Shown here piece by piece: positions 1 through 8,292 of a stretch of 64,000 nucleotides of DNA. Position 1 is the stretch's first letter, and every line of letters starts with the position of its first letter. The stretch is from an uncultured Clostridia bacterium (lineage in GTDB: Bacteria; Bacillota; Clostridia; TANB77; UBA1234). The position numbers were made by a program, and so were the translations under genes. Where the stretch lies: assembly GCA_934149305.1 (NCBI GenBank), contig CAKPEF010000009.1, positions 1-64,000 of the forward strand, read 5' to 3'. Below the pieces are notes generated by a model. It searched no databases. It was not told where the DNA came from and was given only the letters and a program-made list of their open reading frames with translations.

Positions 1-108
1 ACAGTTTTGAAAAAGTCTCAACTCCACCAAGTGGTGATTTTAGATTTTAATAAATATTTTATAGGTACTATAAAAACTTTAAAATGAGATATTAAAGAGA
101 GCAAAAAG

Positions 109-151
109 TAACAAAAAGGAGTGTCCCTGTTTGTTTCCCTCCCTGTTTGTT
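109..151. repeat. GGACTGTCC-type short repeat, copy 1
   Basis: The stretch GTAACAAAAAGGAGTGTCCC followed by CTGTTTGT is one of four related copies in the first 5.5 kb (others near 1584, 5173 and 5415). Each carries a small GGAC/GTCC dyad. It resembles the small REP-like intergenic repeats of Clostridia. No transposase is visible nearby. Confidence 0.7.
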
Positions 152-164
152 GCTTCTTTTATTC

Positions 165-193
165 TTGACAATTACTTTTATTAGATATAAAAT
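165..193 (+). promoter_or_regulatory. Probable sigma-A promoter of the perR operon
   Basis: TTGACA at 165-170 and TAAAAT at 188-193 are separated by 17 bp, about 45 bp upstream of the perR start. I did not find a clear PerR box by eye. Confidence 0.65.
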
Positions 194-239
194 AGAAACG
201 AAAAGTAGGAATTATTCTTATTTTTGAAAGAAGGAGTTT

Positions 240-635
240 ATGAAAAACTATTCAAGACAAAGAGAAGATTTGTTAAGCATTTTAAAAAATTCCAAATCAC
301 ACCCAACTGCTGAAGAACTCTATAATAGTATAAAGGAAAAAATTCCAAGTGTTAGTAGAGGAACAGTATATAGAAATTTAAAAGATTTAGTGGATGAGGG
401 ATACATTATAAAAATTTCTATGGCGGGTGGAGCAGACCGATATGATTACATTCACAAAAAGCATAATCATATTATTTGTAAATATTGTGGAATGGTTAAG
501 GATTTTGAGTATGATTTCGATTTGAAAAATGTAAAACTATCAGTAATTAAACAAACGGAGATGGATCCTTTATTAGATGGTGTGATTGTATATGGAATTT
601 GTGGAAAATGCAAAGAAAAAAATAGGAGGTATTAA
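240..635 (+). CDS. perR: Fur-family peroxide/metal regulator (PerR-like)
   Basis: This 131-residue Fur-family repressor has an N-terminal winged helix (HTH around residues 36-55) and a C-terminal metal-binding half. Two CxxC pairs (C80/C83 and C121/C124) form the structural zinc site, and the His-rich HKKHNH stretch at 72-77 supplies regulatory metal ligands. PerR senses H2O2 by metal-catalysed oxidation and derepresses oxidative defence genes. It is read as PerR rather than Fur because rubrerythrin and superoxide reductase follow directly (3 bp and 17 bp gaps), so it probably controls its own operon. The rubrerythrin ribosome binding site lies inside its last codons. Confidence 0.88.
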   Translation: MKNYSRQREDLLSILKNSKSHPTAEELYNSIKEKIPSVSRGTVYRNLKDLVDEGYIIKISMAGGADRYDYIHKKHNHIICKYCGMVKDFEYDFDLKNVKLSVIKQTEMDPLLDGVIVYGICGKCKEKNRRY

Positions 636-638
636 ATT

Positions 639-1178
639 ATGGAATTAAAAGGTTCAAAGACAGAAAAAAATTTAATGGAGGCTTTTGCGGGCGAGTCTCA
701 GGCAAGAAATAAATATACTTATTATGCAAGCAAGGCTAAAAAAGAAGGATATGAACAAATTGCAGATTTGTTTTTAGAAACAGCAGATAATGAGAAAGAG
801 CACGCAAAACTTTGGTTTAAGCTTTTACATGATAATGACGTTCCATCAACAATAGAAAATTTAAAAGATGCTGCTTCTGGTGAAAATTTTGAATGGACTA
901 ATATGTATGAGAGAATGGCTAAAGAGGCCAAAGAAGAAGGCTTTGAAAGAATAGCATTTTTATTTGAAGAGGTTGCAAAAATTGAAAAAGAGCATGAGGC
1001 AAGGTATCTAAAATTATTAGAAAACGTAGAAAATGGTTTAGTATTCAGTAAAGATGGAGAAAAGATTTGGAAATGCAGAAATTGTGGTCATATCGTAATT
1101 GGAAAGTCTGCACCAGAGATTTGTCCAGTATGTGCACATCCAAAAGCATATTTTGAAATAAAAGCAGAAAATTATTAA
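639..1178 (+). CDS. rbr: Rubrerythrin
   Basis: This 179-residue cytoplasmic non-haem iron peroxidase reduces H2O2 in anaerobes. An N-terminal four-helix diiron domain carries Glu/His ligands (FAGES near residue 19, EKEH at 52-55, EKEHE at 117-121). A C-terminal rubredoxin domain has CxxC pairs at C146/C149 and C162/C165. The length matches the classical short form. It is the second gene of the perR operon, with an AGGAGG ribosome binding site inside the end of perR. Confidence 0.95.
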   Translation: MELKGSKTEKNLMEAFAGESQARNKYTYYASKAKKEGYEQIADLFLETADNEKEHAKLWFKLLHDNDVPSTIENLKDAASGENFEWTNMYERMAKEAKEEGFERIAFLFEEVAKIEKEHEARYLKLLENVENGLVFSKDGEKIWKCRNCGHIVIGKSAPEICPVCAHPKAYFEIKAENY

Positions 1179-1195
1179 TATAATGAGGTGAAAAT

Positions 1196-1573
1196 ATGAA
1201 AAATACTCGTTTTTATATATGTGAGACATGTGGAAATGTAATTGGTTTTATAGATGGCAACCCAGATAGAATTACTTGTTGTGGAAAACCAATGCAATTA
1301 ATTATACCAAATAGTGTAGAGGCATCGAAAGAAAAACATTTGCCTTACCTAATAGACAATGGAGATGATTTGATTGTTAGAGTTGGCGAAGTTGAGCATC
1401 CAATGGAAGAAGAACACTATATTTCTTGGATTGCACAAGTAACCGAAAATGAAACTACTAGAATTAGGTTAAGACCAAATGAAAAACCAGAAGTGAAATT
1501 AAAAAACATAAAAGGTGCAACAATTTATGCTTATTGTAATAAACATGGATTATGGGCAATAGAAAATAAATAA
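1196..1573 (+). CDS. dfx: Desulfoferrodoxin (superoxide reductase, two iron centres)
   Basis: The 125-residue protein reduces superoxide to H2O2 without producing oxygen. The N-terminal desulforedoxin centre has C9, C12, C28 and C29. The catalytic Fe(His)4Cys centre is recognisable as H48, H68, H74, C114 and H117. It is the last gene of the perR-rbr-dfx operon, so superoxide reduction is coupled to peroxide removal by the neighbouring rubrerythrin. Its ribosome binding site is GAGGTG. Confidence 0.95.
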   Translation: MKNTRFYICETCGNVIGFIDGNPDRITCCGKPMQLIIPNSVEASKEKHLPYLIDNGDDLIVRVGEVEHPMEEEHYISWIAQVTENETTRIRLRPNEKPEVKLKNIKGATIYAYCNKHGLWAIENK

Positions 1574-1583
1574 AAACATTATT

Positions 1584-1645
1584 AAAAGGGCAGTTTCTGA
1601 TTGTTTGAGTGTAACAAAAAGGACTGTCCCTGTTTGTTGTCCCTA
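1584..1645 (+). repeat. GGACTGTCC-type repeat copy 2 carrying a copied gene tail
   Basis: This segment is essentially identical over about 54 bp to 5415-5468. Both copies include the last codons and TGA stop of the HTH remnant found at 5212-5439, followed by GTAACAAAAAGGACTGTCCC. The duplication therefore moved a gene end together with the repeat. Confidence 0.8.
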
Positions 1646-1808
1646 GATAAAGACACGAAAAACATTATATACATGAGAGTAATAGGTAACTTCACTTTTG
1701 AAGAGATTGCTAAAATTACAGGAAAAAACTGCAAATTGGGCAAGAGTTAAATATTTTAGAGGAAAAGAGAAATTAAAGGAGGGAAATAGAGATGAAGAAA
1801 GAATGTGA
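1646..1808 (+). pseudogene. C-terminal remnant of an ECF-type RNA polymerase sigma factor
   Basis: Translation from 1646 gives a sigma region 4 helix-turn-helix (FTFEEIAKITGKN). A one-base frameshift near 1728 then leads into NWARVKYFRGKEKLKE, which ends at a TGA overlapping the next gene by 17 bp. The whole N-terminal part is missing and is replaced by the GGACTGTCC repeat. The break is not at CGG, so this is ordinary decay and a useful contrast with the CGG sites elsewhere. The following gene looks like its orphaned anti-sigma factor. Confidence 0.75.
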
Positions 1809-2976
1809 AATTATAGGAGATTTGTTACTTGGATATAGCGATGAAACGCTAAATGCCGAATCTAAAAAGATGGTAGAAGAGCATTTAAAAATGTGCGATG
1901 AGTGCAAGAGAAGATTAGGAGAAATCAAAAAAGAAAATAAAAGTACGAATGATGAAGTAAAGGCTTTAAAGTATTTTAAAAAGTTTAGAAGAAAAAATAT
2001 ATTAAGGACATTTTTTATTATAATTGGAATCTTTATATTGATTATATTAGGAATGTATCTAAGAAAAGTTTTAATAATATCTAAGATACAAAGAAAAATC
2101 GAAGAACTATATAGCAGAAATAACATATATAGTGAGCAAATATCACTAATGGGCGATGGAAAGACATCTGTCTTTGAAAAATACTATAAAGATAGAAAAA
2201 TTAAAGATGTAACAACATTTTATAGTGATAGTGGAGAATTTGTTTTTATGACAAATTATAGCGACTTAGATAAGAAAAACACTGTAAAAATAACTAATTA
2301 TACGAACACATATGAAATTGAAGAAAATAAGAAATTTGATGAAACAACATCAAAAACAATTTATCTAGATTTATATGATGCGCTTTTAACCTCAAAGTTT
2401 GAACTTGCACTTACGAGGAATATTGATGTAATAGAAAATGGATGGGGCAAATATTATGTTTTTACAGATGCACAAGACAAAGCTAAAGAAAATGAGTTTT
2501 GGATAGATGCCGAAACTTTACTACCATCAAGGCGTGTCGAAAAAGGAGCTAAAATAAGCTTTTATAATAACGCCAAAGTTGTAAAAGAAATTTTAGACCA
2601 AATAACACTATATAACTACTCTTTTGATACTGTTACAGAAGATGATGTAAAACTAGATTTAACAAATGTGAAAAAACTAGAAGTACAAAAAACACTTTCA
2701 CCATTTGGTTTTGCAGGTTCATCACTACACAAAATGGAATTATGGACAAACGGAGATGTATATGTAATAGTAGATGATGGAAGCGGAATAGAAGAAAACA
2801 GCACTAGAACACTAATAATGAGAAATGTAGAAGATATAGAAGAAAACAGGACGGAAGAGAGGCTTGGTGGCATAATAATAAAAGGCGGAGAAAAAGTACC
2901 AAATGAAGCGGAGTATGATTGGATAGATTATACGAGTACAAATCAAAGCAATGTTAAAATGGAAGAAAATGATTGA
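1792..2976 (+). CDS. Membrane anti-sigma factor-like protein with zinc finger
   Basis: This 394-residue protein has an N-terminal zf-HC2-type motif (H31-x3-C35-x2-C38), a cytosolic linker, one membrane segment at about residues 70-90, and an external domain of about 300 residues that I cannot assign. This is the architecture of anti-sigma factors that hold an ECF sigma factor at the membrane. The partner sigma gene directly upstream is a remnant, so the protein may be orphaned or may act on a distant sigma factor. The start is supported by GGAGGG 9 bp upstream. Confidence 0.75.
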   Translation: MKKECEIIGDLLLGYSDETLNAESKKMVEEHLKMCDECKRRLGEIKKENKSTNDEVKALKYFKKFRRKNILRTFFIIIGIFILIILGMYLRKVLIISKIQRKIEELYSRNNIYSEQISLMGDGKTSVFEKYYKDRKIKDVTTFYSDSGEFVFMTNYSDLDKKNTVKITNYTNTYEIEENKKFDETTSKTIYLDLYDALLTSKFELALTRNIDVIENGWGKYYVFTDAQDKAKENEFWIDAETLLPSRRVEKGAKISFYNNAKVVKEILDQITLYNYSFDTVTEDDVKLDLTNVKKLEVQKTLSPFGFAGSSLHKMELWTNGDVYVIVDDGSGIEENSTRTLIMRNVEDIEENRTEERLGGIIIKGGEKVPNEAEYDWIDYTSTNQSNVKMEEND

Positions 2977-3041
2977 TATATATTAAAAGTAGTAGTGTAA
3001 AAATAGTTGGCTAATGATTACAATTTATGTATTAAAAATAA

Positions 3042-3071
3042 TTGACTAATAACTGTGCAAAAGCATATACT
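3042..3071 (+). promoter_or_regulatory. Probable promoter of the secreted-protein operon
   Basis: TTGACT (3042-3047) and TATACT (3066-3071) are spaced by 18 bp. Downstream at 3136-3158 is a perfect inverted repeat, AAAAATATT-5 nt-AATATTTTT, in the presumed leader. Confidence 0.55.
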
Positions 3072-3184
3072 AGATTGGAAAAGGTTGTAAAATGGAAAAT
3101 GCAAAAGCAATAAATATTAGGTACAGAGATTTTTCAAAAATATTACATTAATATTTTTAGTATTAAAAAATAGGGAGGAATTAT

Positions 3185-3892
3185 ATGAAAAAAATATTTG
3201 TATCGCTTTTTATTATTTGTGGCTGTCTGCTTTGCACGAATGCTTATGCAATAAAATCTAGCGAAGTTGGACTATATGTAAAAAGAAATGATAGTTATAC
3301 TAAAGATGGAAAATATGCGATGAGTTTTAAAATGACAAATAATAGCTCAAATAATGAATACTATGTTGAGCCATATGCTATTAACTCTTCTGGAAAAAAA
3401 GTTTTTACTTGGAAAGGTACTAAATTAAATAAAAATGATGTATTAAACAAAAATTATTTAGCAAAGTACTCGAAGCTTCCTAGTGGAAAATACACATTTG
3501 TGCTTAATTTAATAAGCGGCTATACAGCTGAATATGCTGGACCTTATAGAAAGTTTACATGGAAATATACAATAAATCATAATGCAAGTAAATTATCTTT
3601 TGGTTCGACAAATTACAAGTATGATACAAATGGAAATAAAGCTATTGTCTTTAATGTAGATTATTCAAATTTAAAAGGTAAAAAGGGAACAATTGAGATA
3701 TATAATGAATATTCGGAATTAGTATATAAACATACAGGACCTGCTAGAAATACAAATAAAGAAACAGGTTGGTTCAAGTGGAATTTTTATCCGAGCAAAG
3801 GTGGACTTAAATGCGAATCAGGTAACTATACTGTAAAAATTTCGTGTGATGGAGCAGCGCCAATTCAAAAAAATTATTATCTTAACATATAA
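3185..3892 (+). CDS. Secreted protein of unknown function
   Basis: The 235-residue protein has a signal peptide (KK, hydrophobic core, likely cleavage after AYA near residue 22). The mature part is rich in Tyr, Asn, Lys and Ser with a beta-strand-like pattern, suggesting one or two Ig-like extracellular folds. I do not recognise a family. It starts a small operon with the lipoprotein gene 12 bp downstream, so both products probably work at the cell surface. Confidence 0.7.
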   Translation: MKKIFVSLFIICGCLLCTNAYAIKSSEVGLYVKRNDSYTKDGKYAMSFKMTNNSSNNEYYVEPYAINSSGKKVFTWKGTKLNKNDVLNKNYLAKYSKLPSGKYTFVLNLISGYTAEYAGPYRKFTWKYTINHNASKLSFGSTNYKYDTNGNKAIVFNVDYSNLKGKKGTIEIYNEYSELVYKHTGPARNTNKETGWFKWNFYPSKGGLKCESGNYTVKISCDGAAPIQKNYYLNI

Positions 3893-3904
3893 GGAGAAGA
3901 AAAT

Positions 3905-4942
3905 ATGAAAAAAATATTAAAAATTTTAATGTTATCTTTGCTAATTATCATTGGTTGTGTAGGTTGCTCAAATAATCCACAAGAGTCATTAGAATTAAAC
4001 GATGCATGGAAAGATGTTTTGGGGTCTTATTCAAGAGAAGAAAATTCAGAATATAGTAATGGTGTTCTAAATATGAAGTATTTAGGCGATAATGCTGTCA
4101 TGGCAGAGATAAAACTTATGGAAGGCAGCGAGTCAGAAGAAAATGCAATTCAAACAGTAATTTCAGGAATTATAACTACAGATAATAATTTAGGAATAAT
4201 TACATATCAAAATGGTTCAAGTGTTAATTTTGAAATATCGGATGATTTAAAATTTGTTCAAATTACACATGATGGAGAATTTGAAATTTCACCTGATGGA
4301 AAGTACAGCTTTATAGAAGAAGGAATAGAAGTTTCAGATGAATCTGCAGTAACGATTTTAAACTATTTACCTAAAGAAGTAACAAAAATAGAAGAGGGAT
4401 ATGTAATAAATCCACCAGAAAGTTTAGTGGGAGATTGGTTTTATCCAGTAAATGTTACAAATGGCGATTCAGTTGTTTCAAGCTTTATAATAGCAAAAGA
4501 TATGAGTTCGGTGTATAATGTAGATGGTGAGCCGAAGCTAATATATGGTTCAGCCAAAAACATGATGGCGGCTCAAACATATTCATATTCGGATTTTGAA
4601 GATGATGGAGCTAGAGAAAATATGGAAAATGGCGAAGAATTAACAGACGATGAAACAACATTTGATGAACCTATTTCAATAGTTTCGGTAGAAAGTGAAA
4701 ATGGAACAATCTACGAAGTAGGAACTGCAGGAAAATTACTTGCAAGACTACCATGGGATTTGCCATATGAAATAAAAGCGACATCAAATGATGATTCAAT
4801 TGCAAAAGCCGATGGCAATCAAATAATAGCAGTATCTGAGGGCGAAACAAGTATAACGGGAAAAATAATAATAAACGATGCCGAAAAAGAATTTACACTT
4901 GATATTTTTGTAGTAAATGAAAGTGATGAAGATTTTGAATAG
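3905..4942 (+). CDS. Putative lipoprotein with C-terminal BIG2-like domain
   Basis: The 345-residue protein has a lipoprotein signal, with IIGC placing the lipidated cysteine at residue 18. The middle of the protein is acidic and unassigned. The last 85 residues or so (ATSNDDSIAKADGNQIIAVS region) match the pattern of bacterial Ig-like group 2 domains. Lgt, needed for its maturation, is encoded at 44074. The function is unknown; a surface adhesin or binding protein is an inference. Confidence 0.72.
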   Translation: MKKILKILMLSLLIIIGCVGCSNNPQESLELNDAWKDVLGSYSREENSEYSNGVLNMKYLGDNAVMAEIKLMEGSESEENAIQTVISGIITTDNNLGIITYQNGSSVNFEISDDLKFVQITHDGEFEISPDGKYSFIEEGIEVSDESAVTILNYLPKEVTKIEEGYVINPPESLVGDWFYPVNVTNGDSVVSSFIIAKDMSSVYNVDGEPKLIYGSAKNMMAAQTYSYSDFEDDGARENMENGEELTDDETTFDEPISIVSVESENGTIYEVGTAGKLLARLPWDLPYEIKATSNDDSIAKADGNQIIAVSEGETSITGKIIINDAEKEFTLDIFVVNESDEDFE

Positions 4943-4954
4943 GAGGAAAACAAA

Positions 4955-5173
4955 ATGGAAGAATGTTTATATAAAACGACAACAAAATTCACATTAGAGG
5001 AGTACAAAAGATGCAATTATGCCTTATTGAAGAAGAGACATCATTTTTTAATTTTAGTAATATTTGAACTATTTGTAATCTTATTTGGTGTAACATCTCA
5101 AAACGCATTTTTATTTGTTTTTGCAATAATATATCCTCTTATATTGAATGATTGCAAAAAATCAAGGTTATAG
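4955..5173 (+). CDS. Small membrane protein, possibly truncated
   Basis: The 72-residue product has a polar N-terminus (FTLEEYKRCN) and two adjacent hydrophobic stretches at about residues 30-47 and 49-64. This resembles the N-terminal half of YcxB-like membrane proteins, but the match is weak. It follows the lipoprotein gene by 12 bp with a good AGGAGG site. Its stop abuts GGACTGTCC repeat copy 3, so the 3' end may have been cut off by that repeat. Confidence 0.55.
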   Translation: MEECLYKTTTKFTLEEYKRCNYALLKKRHHFLILVIFELFVILFGVTSQNAFLFVFAIIYPLILNDCKKSRL

Positions 5174-5212
5174 TCCCTGTGTTTGTAACAAAAAGGACTG
5201 TCCCTGTTTGTA
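5173..5212 (+). repeat. GGACTGTCC-type short repeat, copy 3
   Basis: GTAACAAAAAGGACTGTCCC plus CTGTTTGT, sitting directly between the stop of the small membrane protein and the DUF2442/HTH remnant. It separates two apparently truncated genes. Confidence 0.75.
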
Positions 5213-5439
5213 AAGTTGATGTTGGAGGATACGGCATTATTTGAAATGACGACATAGATATATCATGTGATGAGTTGTTTGAAAATGGAAAGCAAGTAAA
5301 AACACCATTTGATGAGTTAATGGCTTTTAGCGATGCCACTTTGATTTGGGGATTAAATGAAAGTACACTTAGAAAAGCAATAGCATATGGTAAATTGGTT
5401 AATGCTGTTGATGTAAAAGGGCAGTTTCTGATTGTTTGA
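5212..5439 (+). pseudogene. Remnant of a DUF2442 plus helix-turn-helix protein
   Basis: Translation gives GYGII-stop-NDDIDISCDELFENG, the DUF2442 core in which the expected Trp codon has become TGA. It is followed by an HTH segment (WGLNESTLRKAIAYGKL) and a TGA stop at 5437. The 5' end is missing, replaced by GGACTGTCC repeat copy 3. Genes of this kind are usually small regulators or antitoxin-like proteins. TGA is a normal stop elsewhere in this window, so this is decay and not recoding. Confidence 0.75.
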
Positions 5440-5486
5440 GTGTAACAAAAAGGACTGTCCCTGTTTGTGTCCCTCCCTGTTTGTAA
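5415..5486 (+). repeat. GGACTGTCC-type repeat, copy 4
   Basis: This overlaps the end of the HTH remnant and continues as GTAACAAAAAGGACTGTCCC and a second CCCTCCCTGTTTGT. It is nearly identical to copy 2 at 1584-1645. Confidence 0.8.
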
Positions 5487-5490
5487 CTAA

Positions 5491-5529
5491 AAAAAGAGCC
5501 CCGTGTTTGGAAACGGGGCTGCTTTTTTT
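5491..5529. terminator. Strong bidirectional terminator
   Basis: The GC-rich stem AGCCCCGT (5497-5504) / ACGGGGCT (5513-5520) is flanked by A and T runs on both sides. It ends the minus-strand foreign gene and also stops plus-strand reading from the decayed island. Confidence 0.9.
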
Positions 5530-5572
5530 CCTAACGAAGACTAATGGAATCTTGTTAGGTCAGGAGCGTGCT

Positions 5573-6130
5573 TTACGCAGGATCGATTTCATAGAGGAAA
5601 CCGATATCCTTTCCGTCGGCATCGCAGACGATGTAGTCCTTATAGGACTTCTCACTTTTAGTGAGAATATTTGCATCGACCTTGTCGCCGTCGCGTCCGT
5701 AAAGCACCCAGTAGGCTTTGCCAGGGAAACCAGTGGATTCGCCCCAAGAGGTCTTGATTGTCCAAGAGCCATCTTCATTGTGACGAATCTCTGCACCACG
5801 GAGGAATTCAGGGAATTCATCGGATACAGCCTCGGCCTCGAGAATGGTCGCCTTCTTGTAGAAAACGCCATCAATTTCCACGAGGTTGGTAGCTGCATTA
5901 CCGATGCACCATGTATTCCAGCCTGTTGCAGTTTGGTTACTCTCTTCGTAGCCGATAACGCTTCCGATTGGTACTCGTTCTGTGCCCTCGACACAAATGA
6001 GAGTGAACTCGTTACCATCGAAGGTTACGGTCTCCCGAAGGAAAGTAGGAATACTTTCGGCATTTAATGCACGGAAAGCGTCCTTCTTTTGACCAGCCTG
6101 CTTGTGAATGCGGATTACATTGTTCTTCAT
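5573..6130 (-). CDS. GC-rich protein of unknown function, probably horizontally acquired
   Basis: The 185-residue protein has no signal peptide or membrane segment and no family I recognise. Its base composition (about half G+C, many CGC, GCC and GAC codons) is strikingly unlike its AT-rich neighbours. It has its own promoter and terminator, which suggests a recently acquired single-gene cassette. Codon 32 is CGG (plus-strand 6035-6037), preceded by CTT. If CGG causes a +1 shift as in native genes, translation would end four codons later, so the protein may not be made at full length here. A spurious reading is unlikely given the promoter, ribosome binding site and terminator. Confidence 0.75.
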   Translation of the reverse strand: MKNNVIRIHKQAGQKKDAFRALNAESIPTFLRETVTFDGNEFTLICVEGTERVPIGSVIGYEESNQTATGWNTWCIGNAATNLVEIDGVFYKKATILEAEAVSDEFPEFLRGAEIRHNEDGSWTIKTSWGESTGFPGKAYWVLYGRDGDKVDANILTKSEKSYKDYIVCDADGKDIGFLYEIDPA

Positions 6131-6135
6131 AATAA

Positions 6136-6203
6136 CTAACTCCTTAATGTTATAAATTTTTAGTACGCTTTTAATTATAGCACAAGGTTACATAATGTGT
6201 CAA
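6136..6203 (-). promoter_or_regulatory. Promoter and ribosome binding site of the foreign gene
   Basis: On the minus strand TTGACA (6203-6198) and TATAAT (6179-6174) are perfect consensus boxes with an 18 bp spacer. AGGAGTTA lies about 7 bp before the ATG at 6130. Confidence 0.85.
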
Positions 6204-6243
6204 GCATAAATTTACATAAAATTGGACAGCATTGTAGCTTCTC

Positions 6244-6272
6244 TTGTTTTTATGTTTGGAAAGTGTTAAAAT
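6244..6272 (+). promoter_or_regulatory. Probable uvrB promoter
   Basis: TTGTTT (6244-6249), a 17 bp spacer and TAAAAT (6267-6272), 58 bp upstream of uvrB. No SOS box could be confirmed by eye. Confidence 0.5.
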
Positions 6273-6329
6273 ATGATGAGTTAAAAGATTGCTACTTATA
6301 TGTAATTACAGTAAAAAGGAAGTGAAAAA

Positions 6330-8279
6330 ATGTTTAAGTTACATTCAAGTTTTGAGCCGACAGGCGACCAGCCACAGGCTATTGATAAATTAGTAGAAGG
6401 AATAAATAAGGGCGACAAATATCAAACACTTTTAGGTGTTACAGGTTCAGGAAAAACATTTACCATGGCGAATATTATTCAAAAGGTTCAAAAGCCAACA
6501 CTTATATTAGCACATAATAAGACACTAGCCGGACAGTTGTATAGCGAGTTTAAAGAATTCTTCCCAGAGAACGCAGTGGAGTATTTTGTATCTTATTATG
6601 ATTACTATCAACCAGAAGCTTATATGCCACAAACTGATACATATATAGAAAAAGACTCGGCAGTAAATGATGAGATAGACAAGCTTCGCCACTCTGCAAC
6701 AGCTGCACTTTTTGAGAGAAAAGATGTTATTATTGTTGCTAGTGTTTCTTGTATTTATGGTTTGGGTGACCCAGAAGATTATAGTGGTCTTACACTTTCT
6801 TTAAGACCAGGCATGCAAATCGAAAGAGATGATTTGCTTAGAGCACTTATAGATAGGCAATATGATAGAAATGAGATTGAATTTAAACGTGGTAAGTTTA
6901 GAGTTAGAGGGGATACAGTTGAAGTATATCCATCTAATGAAAATGAAAAGGCAATAAGAATTGAGTTTTTTGGAGATGAAATAGAAAAGATTTCTGAAAT
7001 ACAACCGCTTACAGGTCAAAAATTAGGAGTTAGAAATCATGTGCTTATCTTTCCAAATTCGCATTATGCAACATCTAAAGAAAAAATGGAAAAAGCAATT
7101 GGCACAATTGAAATTGAGCTAGAGCAAAGGATTAAAGAATTTAAAGAAGAAGGAAAACTAATCGAGGCACAAAGAATAGAACAACGAACAAATTTTGACA
7201 TCGAGATGATGCGTGAAACAGGCTTTTGCCAAGGGATAGAAAACTATTCAAGGCATATAAGTGGAAGAAAGCCAGGAAGTGCGCCATACACACTTATGGA
7301 TTATTTTCCTAAAGATTTTCTTTTGCTTATAGATGAATCGCATGTTACAATTCCTCAAGTTAGAGCGATGTATAATGGAGATAGAGCTCGTAAAGAAAGT
7401 CTAGTAAATTATGGCTTTAGATTGCCATCTGCTTACGATAATAGACCACTAAAATTTGAAGAATGGGAAGAAAGAATAAATCAAGTTATCTTTGTTAGTG
7501 CAACGCCAGCAGATTATGAAAAGGCACACTCGCAAAATACAGTAGAGCAAATTATAAGACCAACGGGACTTTTAGATCCTAAAATAGAAGTTAGACCATC
7601 TGAAAATCAAGTTGATGATTTGATTGGAAGAATAAATGAGACAGTCGAAAAAGGAGAAAGAGTACTTGTTACTACACTTACAAAGAAAATGGCAGAAGAT
7701 TTGACAGCATATTTAAAAGAACTAAATATAAAAGTAACTTACATGCATTCAGATATTGATACGCTAGAGAGATTAAAAATATTAAAAGAATTAAGAATGG
7801 GTAAATACGATGTGTTAGTTGGAATCAATCTATTAAGAGAAGGTCTAGATTTGCCAGAGGTTTCACTAGTTGCAATATTAGATGCAGACAAAGAGGGCTT
7901 TTTAAGATCCGAACGTTCACTAATTCAAACAATAGGGCGTGCAGCGAGAAATTCAGAGGGAAAAGTTATAATGTATGCGGATGAATTAACAGATTCTATG
8001 GAAAAAGCAATAAAAGAAACAAATAGAAGAAGAAAAATTCAAATGGCTTATAACGAAGAGCATGGAATAATTCCACAAACTATTCATAAAGCAATAAGAG
8101 ATGATATAAAAGCTACAATAGTTGAAGAAGCGACAGAAAAATATAACATAGAAGAAGGAAAAACGGTAGAAGAAGTAATTGAAGAATTAACAATGCAAAT
8201 GTTAAAACACGCAGAAAATATGGAATTTGAACAAGCGGCAGAAATAAGGGACAAGATAAAAGAATTAGAAAATATGTAG
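6330..8279 (+). CDS. uvrB: UvrABC excinuclease subunit B
   Basis: UvrB loads at DNA lesions delivered by UvrA and positions UvrC for dual incision in nucleotide excision repair. The 649-residue length is normal. Visible features are Walker A GVTGSGKT near residue 38, the beta-hairpin YYDYYQPEAY region near 95, the DESH Walker B box near 338, helicase motifs V/VI (GINLLREGLDLPEV; QTIGRAARN), and a C-terminal UVR domain (residues about 612-648). uvrA and uvrC are not in the window. It ends 13 bp before a family A repeat. Confidence 0.97.
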   Translation: MFKLHSSFEPTGDQPQAIDKLVEGINKGDKYQTLLGVTGSGKTFTMANIIQKVQKPTLILAHNKTLAGQLYSEFKEFFPENAVEYFVSYYDYYQPEAYMPQTDTYIEKDSAVNDEIDKLRHSATAALFERKDVIIVASVSCIYGLGDPEDYSGLTLSLRPGMQIERDDLLRALIDRQYDRNEIEFKRGKFRVRGDTVEVYPSNENEKAIRIEFFGDEIEKISEIQPLTGQKLGVRNHVLIFPNSHYATSKEKMEKAIGTIEIELEQRIKEFKEEGKLIEAQRIEQRTNFDIEMMRETGFCQGIENYSRHISGRKPGSAPYTLMDYFPKDFLLLIDESHVTIPQVRAMYNGDRARKESLVNYGFRLPSAYDNRPLKFEEWEERINQVIFVSATPADYEKAHSQNTVEQIIRPTGLLDPKIEVRPSENQVDDLIGRINETVEKGERVLVTTLTKKMAEDLTAYLKELNIKVTYMHSDIDTLERLKILKELRMGKYDVLVGINLLREGLDLPEVSLVAILDADKEGFLRSERSLIQTIGRAARNSEGKVIMYADELTDSMEKAIKETNRRRKIQMAYNEEHGIIPQTIHKAIRDDIKATIVEEATEKYNIEEGKTVEEVIEELTMQMLKHAENMEFEQAAEIRDKIKELENM

Positions 8280-8292
8280 AATAAATAGTTGT

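Noticed and set aside
5212..5439. TGA read as tryptophan, because the DUF2442 remnant has TGA where Trp is expected
   Set aside because: TGA ends several intact genes here (for example at 2974, 32307 and 45085) and the remnant lacks its 5' end.
5432..6067. Plus-strand 211-codon open frame opposite the foreign gene
   Set aside because: The minus-strand frame has a consensus promoter, ribosome binding site and terminator; the plus frame has none and is a shadow caused by high G+C.
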